Source: Steromphala cineraria
Lineage: Eukaryota > Mollusca > Gastropoda > Trochida > Trochidae
NCBI GenBank assembly: GCA_916613615.1
Contig: OU744720.1
Coordinates: forward strand, 69,580,471-69,644,470
Length of the DNA stretch: 64,000 nt
Direction: 5' to 3'
This document shows, one piece after another, positions 21,775-33,266 of the stretch. Made by a program: the position numbers and the translations under genes. The notes under the pieces were generated by a model. That model had not been told where the DNA came from, did not search any database, and was given only the letters and a program-made list of their open reading frames with translations. Every line of letters begins with the position of its first letter. Position 1 is the first letter of the stretch.

Positions 21775-24700
21775 TAAGGCATATGTTTTTTATTTAATGA
21801 CAAATTCTAAACATGAATCTAAGTGACCTATATCTAGCTTGGCAATATCCAATACGAATTGCTTGATTGAAACATCATGAGAAAATATACTCAAATACTA
21901 AATAGTACTTTAAATGTTGAATATCTAATCAAATTTAAAAAAGTAAATTGTTTTATTTGGTCACATTAAAATATTGATTTTCATTTTGGATCGTTTTACA
22001 AGATGTTTGAATTTGAATCTATTTATATCGAAAGAAGTATAGCTTTCAAACTTCGAAAAATGCTGGTTAATTTTTCAAAACATCAGAATCATGTAGGACA
22101 TTAAAGCTGCTTAACCCTTCAAATTAGCAAAATCAACTCTGTTACACTCCATCAGTACAGTTCCCCTTGCACAAGTACAATGGTAATACTGATCAGTCAC
22201 ATTAATGAGTGACAGTAGACGGGCATCAAACACACTGAGTTCAGGGTCAATAGACAAATAAGCTAACGAGATCCTTATAAACGTTAAGTACAGAGAAGCA
22301 GGGTTCAGAGACAGACTCAAAGGCTTTGAGCAGAATAAATATTTGATTCCATTTTCCTGAGTGCCATAGATAGATAGACTGACTTTCTTTCCTCCAGTAA
22401 TGAAGATTACAGATATATTTGTCAATGCTTATCTTTGCTATTAACCCGCATGGTTTATCTCTATGAAATATGAAAATTGTAAAAGCATTTGTTTTAAATT
22501 TTAAAATTCTCAATTGTATGGTACTTGAATGATGTTATCTTAAAAGCTATTGCATGGGAAATTTCGTCCAAAATTTAAAATACCGATCGTTGCAATTTTG
22601 AAATCGCGGGTAACTTCTTCATTGAACCCTTCAGTTATTGTTTTTATCTTTCTAACATAATGTGTCATATGTATTACAATGTTATTCTGATATCTGCAAG
22701 GGAAGGACATTAATATTACGCTCAAGTACAATTTAATATATATAATTAATTAAAACGTGTAAAGAATAAGCTGAACTCACACTCAAACAGAAACTTTTCA
22801 TAAAACAAAAAAGTAAAAAGGAATTTTATCAATGAACAATTTCTTTTTTTATAGTAGCGGCGTTTCGGTGTTAACCGTTTTAAAACATCATTCAGGATGC
22901 TTGAAAACGGAAAAAGAAATCTGTACCCAGGGCATAAGATGTTTCTAAACGGTAAACAAATCTAAAACATATCGTCGCTGCGGTGAAATAAAGAACTTTA
23001 GAAAGTCCTCTGACGTATGCTACAAACTTAAGAACACCATTTATATACAGTTCAAGAGGGCAACTCATTGTATGTGTCATTAGTCCAGTATGTTTTCCTC
23101 ATCAGAACAAAACAACAATCTCGACCTGAAATTGCTTTGCTTGTTCTTTGTGAGGGTGATATCTTGTAACATTTCTTTGTCGTGGAATAGAATATACAAA
23201 TATCAAGATGATCCAAACGGAAAGGAGATGATTTTTGACAGCAGACTTACACATTGAGAAAGTTAATATTCTTATTTTAGAAACTCAATCTCGATATTCA
23301 TGTTGATTTTTGCATATAATTACTTTGTAGTTTCTTCCCTCTCAGAAAAGTGTCCTTGACATTATCCAAAACATCTCATAAACGTAGCTAGTAATAACTG
23401 CTAACATTAAACATAATTTATATTTCTTAAATTATTTATACAAGTGAACACAATTAACTAGATTCGAACGGATGTTTATGAAGATGTTATAAGATGTTAA
23501 TAAGGTATGAAGAAATAAGACAGTGACATTTTGTGACAATTGTTGTAATACTGATTTTAAGTATTTCTGTCGAAATTTGGGATGTCTAGGAACCTCTCAA
23601 ATCGGTAATCACAACACACAAATTCCTTTATTTTTCTCACACTTCAAGACAAGAGTTATAGAAGAGTCCCCTTGGGATGTTTTCATCCTTGTGTCTGATT
23701 CCTCACTTCAATTTGTACTAACCAATTATCATTTTAATCTGTGGTGTTAATGCGTTCAGATGTTCTGTTGCTCCAGATACCACCAGAATCTTTTATTTGA
23801 TGATAATTTTCAAAGGAAAGCTTTGTTATTATTCAGTAAGTTGAATTTATGTAGCTTTGGTGCGAGATAAATTTTGCAAATTGAATCTGAGACCACATAT
23901 TATTATTTGTTATTCACTACTTGAGTTAAACCTTCAATATTAGGCTTCAAATGTATCTATCTTTGAAAGTTATTGACAGAATTGTGTTCATTGTTAGCTA
24001 CATCAACATATATATCACGGATTGAAAAAACCCGATGAATATAAACCACACACATTGGGTTTTTAAAGAGTCGGGCCAATATATCGAAAGTTATATCAAA
24101 TATATACATTATAAAGTATTGCCTCAAAATGTAGCTGCGGTAGCCAATGCCATTTTTATAATATTATATATTGCCCTTATTACCTCTTAAACGAAACGAT
24201 TATATTGTTTGCAAACCAGTAGCAGTCCTTTTGCATTTATTTGATGAAACGTACAGCCATCACACCAAACTAAACCCAACATGTACATCTGTGTTTGTCT
24301 CATATTACAAGGCATCAAGTCCTGAAGTAAAGGTTGATTTCCCTCGGGATCCTTTCATCATGTTTTTTAAATGTCTCTCTGTTGTTGGTTTCACTTTAGT
24401 TTTTAAACTTTCTTTATGTTTCAAATCTTCTTCAGGATTCTTCCCTCTTGATCTTTTTTCTCACAAATGTAATTTCCAAGCTTTTCTAAAACTTTGTTCT
24501 CTCTCATTGTGTTGGTCGCTTTCAAAGGAGATCACTTCAGCAACCGTCAAGGATATCAAATGGATTGTGCCAACTACTAACAAAGAAGAAGATCACAGAA
24601 ATATGACTAAGGGTGTAACAGCCATTCAACCTTTATGGCCACGGATAGATTCAGCGATCTCATATATGTGGCGGGCGATAAGAGTATTAGTCTATTTATT

Positions 24701-25643
24701 TGTTATTGGCAACACACTACTGAGACCCGACTTCAATATCTCTGGCTATAGATCAACTGGAAAGAGGATAACGTTTTTTACCACCGATAACTAATATTTC
24801 GCTCAGTAATAACATTGACTTATTTGGCAAAGAAAATATTTTCTTAATTAATAAGAATTTCGGGATTCGAAGGGATTCTTTATCTCTACCATAACATTCT
24901 GTCTAAGCATCAAACCGTAATTTTGTGTAGGGTTTACGAAACTTTATCTATGAATAATAGTTTCTGCATCCCTTGCATTGAGCGTCAGATACTAAATAAT
25001 AAGATATTTATCGAATAATTATGAGATATCTCTATAAAAAGAATGCCTTCTATTTCATTCACGTTTCATAATATCGCTCCTCCCTTTAATGGATGATTAG
25101 ACGAAAGAGACAGATTCCCCTAAATGTCGATACAAGGATCATTATGAAAGGTCATAAACAGCGTGCATGCCACAGTCTTTCAGTAGATATTATTCATCTG
25201 TTCATGAAGATGCACTAGGTCAAAACGATAAGTCAGTTTGGAATTGGTCCTCATTTGAAGCAACACACATTACAAATGGACCTCAGCATTGGTACTAAAC
25301 ATGTAAAACTCGGTACTGTAATGTTATCTTATTTTATCCGACACCCTTAAACTGCCAACAAACCATCGATATGTTTATGCAACAAAGTAGTGATGGCAAC
25401 GTTCTGCATGTGTACCTCAAACTCTAAACTGACAATCAGCATTTGCTAGATAAAATGAACGCTAGAACGCCTCACCATGTTATTGCTGTAATATTCAATG
25501 ACAATAACGTTCAGCCCTACATTGTTGTTTAGTTTTATATCAGATTCTGTCAGTAGTGAAAGGCCCAACGTAAGACGTTGAGCACGTTGACAAACGGCAC
25601 GTTCAAGGCGTCGTACTTTCTCTGAGTTGTTGATCCTTCGTTT

Positions 25644-26020
25644 TAGCTTAACTGGCCTGTAAGGCCCGATGGGCCTATGGCATGGCATGGTGTCCGGCGT
25701 CCGGCTGTCCGTCCACTGGGAATTTTTGATTTCTTCTCTAGAAGCACAAGAAAGCTGAAACTTTGTGTACACACTCCTTGACTAGTGAGGAATTATAATT
25801 AATAGCTTTGTGACCCTATCGGAAATGATAAGGACCAAATAGGCTATGCCCTTAAAACCTTTTTCTGTCTTCTCCAGATGAATAAGACCGAGAAAGCTGA
25901 AACATTTTATACAGACTCTTTGGTAATGAGGATTCTGAATTTTACATAAGGTGACCCTGTTGGCCCCTACTAAGGGGGGCACAATTTCCTAATGAGCTAC
26001 AGAATCAATGGCTCTATTTT
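25644..26020 (+). repeat. Dispersed repeat, GGCATGG/GTCCGTCC family, member 1
   Basis: It begins ACTGGCCTGTAAGGCCCGAT, continues GGCATGGCATGGTGTCCGGC, and ends with AATGAGCTACAGAATCAATG followed by GCTCTATTTT. The interior holds two related sub-units, each with a lysine-coding-like AGAAAGCTGAAAC motif (25750, 25890) followed by ACTCCTTG- or ACTCTTTG-like text and GTGACCCT. No transposase, clear terminal repeat or target duplication was found. The family is unclassified. Confidence 0.75.
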
Positions 26021-26653
26021 CTTAGGTTAGATACTCCAATTCTTGTATCATTCTTGTAAAATATGGCGATCTTGATGGGACGTGAAAGCCAACTATGTGA
26101 TTATTAATATAAGAACTGCTGAACTAAGAAATCGGAGTGAAATAACCACTGTCAGTTGATTATCAAAGGAAAATATACTTTCTACACGAGAAAGGTATTA
26201 GTTTTATACCGTAACAAACACACAATAAATTTACAACGGTCGGTTGGTGTCGCCATATGGCATGTTGAAAAATTACCATTAAAATTATTACGTTGAATTA
26301 GAGCATCTGGTTAAGGTTATGTATGGAAAATATTTTGAGTTAGTAATTGTAAGTCGTATACCTTTAGTTTTACTGACAACAATAACCGTTGTTGTAAAAT
26401 GATAACGTAAGTGAGTTCGATATCTGGGTCCAATTCACCGTGCGGTTATACCTGATTTCGTTCTTCAACACTGAAGTATCATACTGAAAGTATTTCATTC
26501 TATTGCAGTCTGTTCAAACATTGGTTTATTACATCAAATGTATGTTCACTGGGATTGGTGTAACATATAAGTCCTCTTTATATTAGAGCATGAACATATG
26601 CATATCATGTGGTGTTTATTTTGAGTTCATATTTTATATTTCATGTACCTTTA

Positions 26654-27080
26654 AAGGCTTACCTGAAAGGCCTGATGGGCTTATGGCATGGCATGGTTTC
26701 CGGCGTCCGTCCGTCCATCCGTCCGTCTGTCTGTAAACTTTGTGCATTTTCATCTTCTCCTCCAGAAGCATGAGGCCTAGAAAGATGAAACTATGCGTGC
26801 AGACTCCTTGGCTAGTGAGGGTTATAATTTATAGCAGCTATGGTGGTCATTTGGCCCCTAATAAAGGCCACACCCTTATAACCTAATTTCATCTTTTTCC
26901 CAAGAGGCATCAGGCCTAGAAAGGTGAAACTTTGTGCGGACTCCTAAGTTAGATAAGGAGGATTCCAAATAGTACATTGTTGACCCTGTGACCCTAAGTA
27001 AAGGGGGAACCGCATTTGCCAAACCCTAAAGCTAAATTGATAAGAAGCCTGATGAGCTACAGAGCCACTGGCTCTATTTT
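26654..27080 (+). repeat. Dispersed repeat, GGCATGG/GTCCGTCC family, member 2
   Basis: Same layout as the member at 25644: AAGGCCTGATGGGCTTATGG, GGCATGG, a GTCCGTCCGTCC run (26703-26735), two sub-units with CAGGCCTAGAAAG- or GAGGCCTAGAAAG-like text, and the end GATGAGCTACAGAGCCACTG GCTCTATTTT with a short terminal hairpin (AGAGCCACTGGCTCT). The matching position in segmental copy 1 (about 12700-12820) lacks it. Confidence 0.75.
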
Positions 27081-27530
27081 TTAATTCATCCTTCACAAGA
27101 AAGTGAAATGGATTATAAAACCGCTTCTCCTTTTTTGCTTAATGATATTGATATATGACTATATTATAATGATCACTTATCTCTATTGTATATATTCCTT
27201 TAATACAAAAGTACACTCAAAAATGTTAAAAGTTAGGTAAATAATGTTAGTAGATATGCGTTCTCACAGTGAAGCACTCATCTTTGGGGCATCGAAATGT
27301 TTTTGAAAACCTGGGCTAATCTTCCAGAAACCGGTAAATATGACTTGTTCATAAGAATAAATTGGTTATGGACTGGCAATGTTTTCATGTATCACGGCCA
27401 TGCAATTTTGAATAATGAAATGATAAGTGGATAGTTTAATCACAGGAAAAACTATAGAAAAACAACTTCTTCCTGAAATAAATGTATTGAGATATTGACA
27501 CGGTTACCTAGAAACTGGTATTAAACATAA

Positions 27531-29368
27531 CAAAACAGACATATCAAACCGTTTTTTAAACAAAGAATTATTTCTATTCAGCGACGATACCGAAGCGGGA
27601 ATAAGAAGCAGCATTACCTTAATGTAAACCTACATATAACGACAAATATAATTGGTTTTAATATCATTGTTTTTTTGGTAATAATCAAGGTTCATATTGT
27701 TTGGTCTTGTATACCATAATTTGTCTGGTCTGAAATAAATGTCACATGTGAGAAATAAATAGGGTTAACTCAAAATGAAGTTATAACTTAATCAAACTTT
27801 AGCCTAACCGAATGTCTCAAAATCTCTCTTTTGATAATATTTTTATGATATACTTTAGTGTCTCATAAGAGACGCAAATCAGTACCTTTTCCATGACCTG
27901 TTAGTCAGACAGCAAGGAATGAGACAATTGTTACAATCTGCTTATTAGATATTGATTTCGCCTAAGGATGTACTATGAACTGACAAGATATAATGTAATA
28001 TCTCTGCATGTACGACTTTACTTCGATTTCCTGTCCGACACTTTCAAAATTGGTAATTGATTGGCGCTGCAAGGACACAAGAGTATTGAAGGAGCTTACA
28101 TTGACTAGCTAATGTGAGATATTGATTGGGTTGGAAATAGTAATGGCATTTCTATATTAAACTTTCAAAACCATATATATGTATATATTCTGAAGTTATT
28201 TTGTTAAGAACATTTGAATGATTCGATTTAAAACTTTTCATCTTAATCATTTTTATAAACTCTTATTTAATTACGAAAATGTGAATGTTTTGATTTACCC
28301 TTTCAGCTCTCAGCTGAAGGGCTCTTAACACTTACAACGATAAGTTCGGAAAGACAAATACAAATATATCATTAAAAATTCAAAGTTCCTCGCTAAAAGC
28401 ATTGAACACAAAGGATTTGATTATGTTGGGTTTCAATCTGTATTGTGAGCATCACTGTTATCATACTAACATTTTCTAACAGAAATAACATGTTACTTTT
28501 GACTTAAAACCAAAGCAATGTAGTACTGTTGACAAAATGCAACGCCATCATAGAGTATGAAACAAAGAGGAACACTGTTTAAAGTTACAACTTTTTCATA
28601 CGACGTTTCATGCAACGTTACTTTCAAAGGTATTATGTCAATTGGGCCTAATTCAGTGACGTGAGAGTAGAGTTTTCTTCATGTTCAGGATTCTAGTGTC
28701 CGTATTTAGGGTGAATATGTAGGATCGATATTGACTAACACTTATGTTCTCCAGACATGAATATATCATAGCTTTCACCTCTTGAAACTCCCATATGGTG
28801 CATTTCGTCTAGTAAGTTAGAAATGCATTTTATCTTGTACATCACAGTTGCATTAAACGTGTTTGAAGGTAATAAGACATCCACTGACGTCAGAAGTGTA
28901 AACCACTTCGGAGGCACATACAAACCGTTAGATGGGCGTGCAAAAGAAAAATAGTTTGTTTGATCAGATTGGAATGTTATCTATATATCAAAGTGTCAAA
29001 ATTGGATTTCGTTCGATTTCCATAAAGGTGAATAAAGACATGTTTAAAAAGGTTTATATACATTACCTATAAGTTTTGTTAGAATATAACATTTAAATGA
29101 GAGTAACATAACATTGTTTTCACCGACGTCTATTTAAATTTCCGTTTGAGTGGTTCTTATATCATGCAATCACTGAAACTGTATGTTTTTTATTAGAGTT
29201 TAAATCTCCTTCATTTCTTCTCACAGAGACATTGATGTCGCAGGGCTAGAGAGACAGGAGGTGCTTCACCCGGATAAACATCAAATATAAGGCTATCTAT
29301 CGGAAATACAAGTGTGAAAGAACGATGTTTTTTTTCTTTCTCAGTTAAACGATGGATACAAAAGCCAC
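27531..29368. other. Intergenic AT-rich DNA, no gene seen
   Basis: No supported coding frame or repeat border. Frames at 28735-28923 (minus) and 29314-29520 (plus) lack recognisable motifs; the latter overlaps a foldback repeat. Confidence 0.55.
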
Positions 29369-29546
29369 AGAGATTCGAATCTCGGAGTGGGCCCTTTAAT
29401 AAAAATATAATTTCAAAACCTGGACCTTCGCACTCATATATCGTTTTTATACGTTTATCTCAACATTTAACGATATATGAGTGCAAAAGTTCAGGTTTTG
29501 GAATTTCATTCTTAGTATAGGTTCCACTCCGAAATTCGAACCTCGG
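29369..29546. repeat. Foldback (inverted-repeat) element
   Basis: The left arm, 29369-29446, and right arm, 29469-29546, are imperfect inverse complements: ATTCGAATCTCGGAGTGG against CCACTCCGAAATTCGAA at the outside, and GCACTCATATATCGTT against AACGATATATGAGTGC at the inside. The loop is about 22 nt. No coding capacity. Likely a MITE or foldback element. Confidence 0.85.
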
Positions 29547-29798
29547 TTTCGGACCCCATTTTGTTAATGACCATAGGTTACAAGAAACATTGGCTACTAT
29601 AGCGCATCTGGATAATATATTGTTTTGAATTTAAGCAAAACAATCACGTAAACGCTCAAATGTACCCAATTGCAGTCTTTGTCCCTGCACTACCCAGCCC
29701 CCCAGAAACAAACAAAATAAAAAGTGTTCCCCTCCTCCTCAGCCAGATGTACGACCCTAAAGTGAAAGCGTTTTTATTCGTCTGTGTGGCAAAATGTC
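29547..29798. other. Short unassigned stretch before LINE B
   Basis: No gene seen. It contains a C-rich patch near 29690-29740 (CTGCACTACCCAGCCCCCC) without recognisable identity. Confidence 0.5.
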
Positions 29799-29877
29799 TG
29801 ATTTAAAACCTTTTTTTCTTTTTTTCCTTTTTTTCCATTTTTATTTCCCAATTTGTATACAATGTGTTTACATCCAG

Positions 29878-30300
29878 TCATGTAATGACATATGTATGTA
29901 TAAATACACATTTTTCAACAACAAAAATACATCCTACACCATTTGTTGAAAAGGTAGTGAAATGCTGACCAGAAAGTATAGAATTTGGCATAGTTGCAGT
30001 TTGAAAAAAGTATTGTCTTACTTGTCTGATTATAATCAGTGATTTTCTTTTGAAGGGGGCTTTGAAATGTACTTGTTTATTTGCTTTACTTGAATTGTAT
30101 ATGTATTGTTTTGTCACCAGAGCAACAGCATTTAAAGGATTATTATTTCTATTTGTGAAACTTATCCTGCCATCTGCAACTGTACCAAGCCGTTCTGCCA
30201 ACCAATTCCATAATTCAGTTACATAGTTACACTCACATAGTAAATGTACAATATTCCCTTTTTCTATTTCACAAAAAAAGCAGAAGGGGATTCAGATTAT
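29878..30300 (-). pseudogene. LINE B ORF2 extreme C-terminus with cysteine motif
   Basis: Minus-strand text CFFCEIEKGNIVHLLCECNY followed by VTELWNWLAERLG matches the C-terminal cysteine/histidine finger of LINE ORF2 proteins (C-x2-C...H...C). It continues to the stop at 29878 with a basic, hydrophobic tail. At least one frameshift and one stop lie between 30300 and 30387. Below 29878 come the short 3' UTR and A-rich tail. Confidence 0.75.
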
Positions 30301-30386
30301 CCAATCTTGTACAAGTAACTCCTTGTTGTCAGAATATATATAATATTCTAAATTGAAGCCATTTCAAATTAACATTAACCTTGCAT

Positions 30387-31204
30387 CTATATGCCATTAA
30401 GTTTTAATTGATTTTTTTCTCTAACATAGTTATCATTTAAAATGTTCTCCCATCTCACTGAACTTTGTGTTTGAATGTTTCTTGCATTTAATAAAATTTG
30501 ATAAAAAAAATTACTTGCTTTTTCTTTACTGTGCAACAAACTTATATTGAATGGTTGAATCGAGCCATACAGCCTAGCAACATTTTCACAGGAATTTGAT
30601 TTCAAAAACATTTTAATTGCATTTCGCATGGATAGAAAAATTAGAAAATTGACATCAAAATCATAGAATGTTCTGAATTCTTCATAAGTAAAAATGTTCC
30701 CATTTTCTTTAATAAAATTGTTTACATATATAATACCTTTATCCTGACATTTTTTGTTAACAATGAATTTTTTATCAATAGTGATATTATAATTGTACCA
30801 AACTGACTGGGTCAATAAATCTGTTGCAGTATTTATATTGGAATAACAATTTTTCAAGAAACATGACCATGCACGCAAAACATCTTTCCAAAACATATTT
30901 CCTACAAAAGGAATAATATGTGGATTTAAATAATTAGCATCAGCATAAAATATCCTCTGCACATTATGAATACAGTGTGATGAATGATCATACCATTTTT
31001 TATTGGTTTCAATCCTTTTAACCCAAGCTTGTTTCTGTACAGCTATTGTATATTTGATATTTGGAACATTTATTCCTCCATATTTGGGTGGAAAGGTCAT
31101 AACTTTTCTTTTCACTTTATCTTTTTTGCCTTGCCATATAAATTCGAAACATTTTCTCTGAAAATCATCTATTGTCTTATCTGGTGGATTTGGTAAGGCT
31201 GCAA
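30387..31204 (-). pseudogene. LINE B ORF2 C-terminal region, middle piece
   Basis: The frame is open on the minus strand from the MITE border (HLFAALPNPPDKTIDDFQRK) through CFEFIWQGKKDKVKRKVMTF and PPKYGGINVPNIKYTIAVQK to the stop at 30387. The FIWQGK...KVKR...YGGINVPN series is characteristic of the region after the thumb in L1/Tx1-type ORF2 proteins. The frame was in register with the piece upstream of the MITE when one copy of the 9-bp duplication is disregarded (LPKLNH against HLFAAL), which shows the LINE was one frame here before the MITE landed. Confidence 0.88.
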
Positions 31205-31213
31205 AGAGGTGAT

Positions 31214-31497
31214 CATCCTCGATTATCCAGGGCTTTCGTTCCGATAAATCTACACTACAAGCCCTGGAAAACTTTACAAGGTTTTACCTCAAACCAAAGA
31301 CCACCCTTTGCATCCAAGTTTATCCAATCAGAAACGAAACGCAGACACTACTTGCGTAAACAACCCGACTAATCAAGTAAGCGTTTTGCTGAGTCATTGC
31401 AAAGGGAGAAAATTTGGTTCGAGGTAAAACCTCATAAAGTTTTCCAGGGCTTGGAGTGTAGATTTATCGGAACGAAAGCGCTGGATTATCGAGGATG
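31214..31497. mobile_element. Mutator-like MITE nested in LINE B
   Basis: This 284-bp insertion has long terminal inverted repeats (about 85 bp, starting CATCCTCGAT[T/A]ATCCAG) and is flanked by a perfect 9-bp duplication AGAGGTGAT at 31205-31213 and 31498-31506. It has no coding capacity. A 9-bp duplication with long terminal repeats is typical of Mutator-like (MULE) elements. The host LINE reading frame lines up exactly across the site when the insert and one duplication copy are disregarded. Confidence 0.92.
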
Positions 31498-31810
31498 AGA
31501 GGTGATTAAGTTTAGGTAATTGAAGTGATTTGAGTACAACGTTTCGACCCATAGGAGTTAGTGTTCTCATTGACCACAAATTCATTTCATTTTAATACTT
31601 TCTAATTTGACACTATAATTTGTTTCCACAATATTCTCCAAATCTACATCAAAGTCAATTCCTAATAACTTGAAATTTGTTTGTGACCAATTAAAATTAA
31701 TATCATGACATAGTTTGTATCGAGTTCTCTTTTTTTATCCAATCCATATTAGTCTGTTTTTTTCTGTATTTACCTTAAGTCCAGAAAATCTGGCAAAATT
31801 ATTCAATATG
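31498..31810 (-). pseudogene. LINE B reverse transcriptase C-part, upstream piece
   Basis: Two registers are visible. About 31590-31810 gives FARFSGLKVNTEK, a tryptophan-isoleucine-glycine block and NFKLLGIDFDVDLENIVETN; 31498-31585 gives MNLWSMRTLTPMGRNVVLKS LQLPKLNHL. These blocks (GLKVN; R.LTP.GR; K.L.LPKLNHL) are the end of the palm and the thumb of L1/Tx1-like reverse transcriptases. A frameshift near 31588 separates the registers. The YADD-bearing part upstream was never inserted. The protein text resumes on the far side of the MITE at 31204. Confidence 0.85.
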
Positions 31811-31833
31811 TTTACAACTGTGATTTAAAACCT

Positions 31834-33129
31834 CATCACGGCTGTTATGGTAAAATGGCCGGGAAGACCGCATGATGTTCGTATCTTCGCAAACTCTGAG
31901 AATCATCTGGAAGTTTTTGCTTAAAAGAAAAGAATTGGGAGAGCACCACCAAACAAGTTAAAGATATCGGGATATGTCTGTAATGTTATAGTTAAAGTTA
32001 TACGTCATCACTTGCCTAATTTCTCTTACTTTGGTACATGTATTTCATAGAAAACTTGCTAATGTCACTGGTTGCGTTCATATTTTCTAATTGTGCAAAT
32101 TTGTTCATGTGCAAAAATACAGTTGACTACCTGTTTGCAAACAGTGGCGTTGATATTTTTACAATAAACCGGACACTGGTTCGTCAGATTTTTTAATGTA
32201 CCATTTGTTCTTCGTTCCCAGTTATAATTTTATATCGAAATGTATTTGGAGGAAAATCTAACATAATTTCTGAAAATTTAGCCATCTTGGAGTTTGTGTC
32301 CCTTTTAATAGGCCTTTGACTCTTGATATTGAGTGATCTCGTGCTTCCAATATGAGTTGCTACTCATAGCTACTCTATGCAGCATGAAAACCACTTCTGA
32401 TCGTGTTGCTAAAATTCAGAGACTTTTCATAGCTATTTTAAGCACCATCAGTTGATAATTTCACACTCTGAAGTTTACATGTATTCCCGAACGTTGATTG
32501 GTCTTGGGCATGGTCATGTGATCGGAGTTTCACCGATTCATTTCTCATGAACTCACAAAAAAGTGTTCAGACTTGTGTGAACGTTTTCAAGTCGTGTGAA
32601 CATTGACTGGAACTACTTTAATTCTTCATCCAACACCAAATCAAATGTTATTTAATAAATCTTTAGTATATGTTACCAAAGAAACTTAATTCATATTTTA
32701 TCATCCAAGAAATATTTTTTGATGTGAAAAACGTACATTTTATCATTTGCTTCAGACCTTATACTCACGATGAGCTTAAAGTGTTATGGTAGAGCCGTAA
32801 TAATAACTGAAATATCACTTAACCACAGTTGTTTACATATTGTGACGAAGATACCCCTGCAAATTGCGGCCGCCATGACACGACGTTATGCATAAGGCAG
32901 ATAACTTTGATCTCCCGTCCTTGCGTGAAGGGATTTTATCATAGTGTGCCCTTCATTTAGCCTATCTTTGTTCAGAATGTTTTTAGAACACTCTGTCACA
33001 GACCAATTTTGATAAATATTTTGTTTCTTTCCAAATTGGGATTGTTTCTTGTCGCAGTGCTATTCGTTCACAGGATCATCCAGAGTCATATCACTTCGCC
33101 GTTCCATTCCATATATGGTGCGAAATTAT
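31834..33129. other. Intergenic DNA, no gene seen
   Basis: No recognisable coding frame, RNA gene or terminal-repeat structure was found. Confidence 0.5.
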
Positions 33130-33149
33130 AAGAATTGAATGTCATTTTG

Positions 33150-33246
33150 TGTGTTTGCACTGGAAAATGAACGATGTCAAAGCTACATTCAAACTGATTC
33201 CGTTTGAATGTAACTTTGACATCGTTCATTTTCCAGTGCAAACACA
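33150..33246. repeat. Near-perfect 45-bp-arm hairpin
   Basis: The arms 33150-33194 and 33202-33246 are inverse complements with a single mismatch, around a 7-nt loop (TGATTCC). Weaker pairing extends outward to about 33130 and 33266. The outer arm text is TGTGTTTGCACTGGAAAATG. RNA from either strand would form a long hairpin. It could be a foldback element, a young palindrome or a small-RNA precursor; sequence alone does not decide. Confidence 0.92.
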
Positions 33247-33266
33247 AACTGAAATTCAGTTCTGAA

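Larger units (their letters stand above)
21049..27530 (+). repeat. Segmental duplication, copy 2
   Basis: Direct-orientation counterpart of 7393-12890 (anchors listed there). It differs by insertions: the mariner at 21209-21774, a 110-bp stretch near 22315-22430, and two members of the GGCATGG/GTCCGTCC repeat family (25644-26020, 26654-27080). The frame at 24171-24794 (207 codons, plus) lies in the best conserved block, but the corresponding stretch of copy 1 has frame-breaking indels and I see no family motif, so it is not called as a gene. The minus frames at 22111-22425 and 22892-23080 are likewise not preserved between copies. Confidence 0.85.
29812..31820 (-). mobile_element. 5'-truncated LINE B (L1/Tx1-like) with target-site duplication
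   Basis: Minus-strand remnant of a non-LTR retrotransposon bounded by TGATTTAAAACCT at 29799-29811 and again at 31821-31833, a perfect 13-bp target-site duplication. Read 5' to 3' on the minus strand, it begins inside the reverse transcriptase (FARFSGLKVNTEK near 31760-31800), passes through the thumb and C-terminal domain, and ends in an A-rich tail (runs of A broken by G, about 29812-29845). 5' truncation, A-rich tail and a 13-bp duplication are the standard products of target-primed reverse transcription. The element is interrupted by a MITE at 31214-31497 and by several frameshifts. Confidence 0.93.

Noticed and set aside
22111..22425. Minus-strand 104-codon receptor-like frame
   Set aside because: The text looks protein-like, but copies at 8.6 kb and 37.8 kb do not keep the frame and no family could be named.
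24171..24794. 207-codon protein-coding gene
   Set aside because: No family motif, and the duplicate copy at 10441-10960 carries frame-breaking indels; kept only as an observation.
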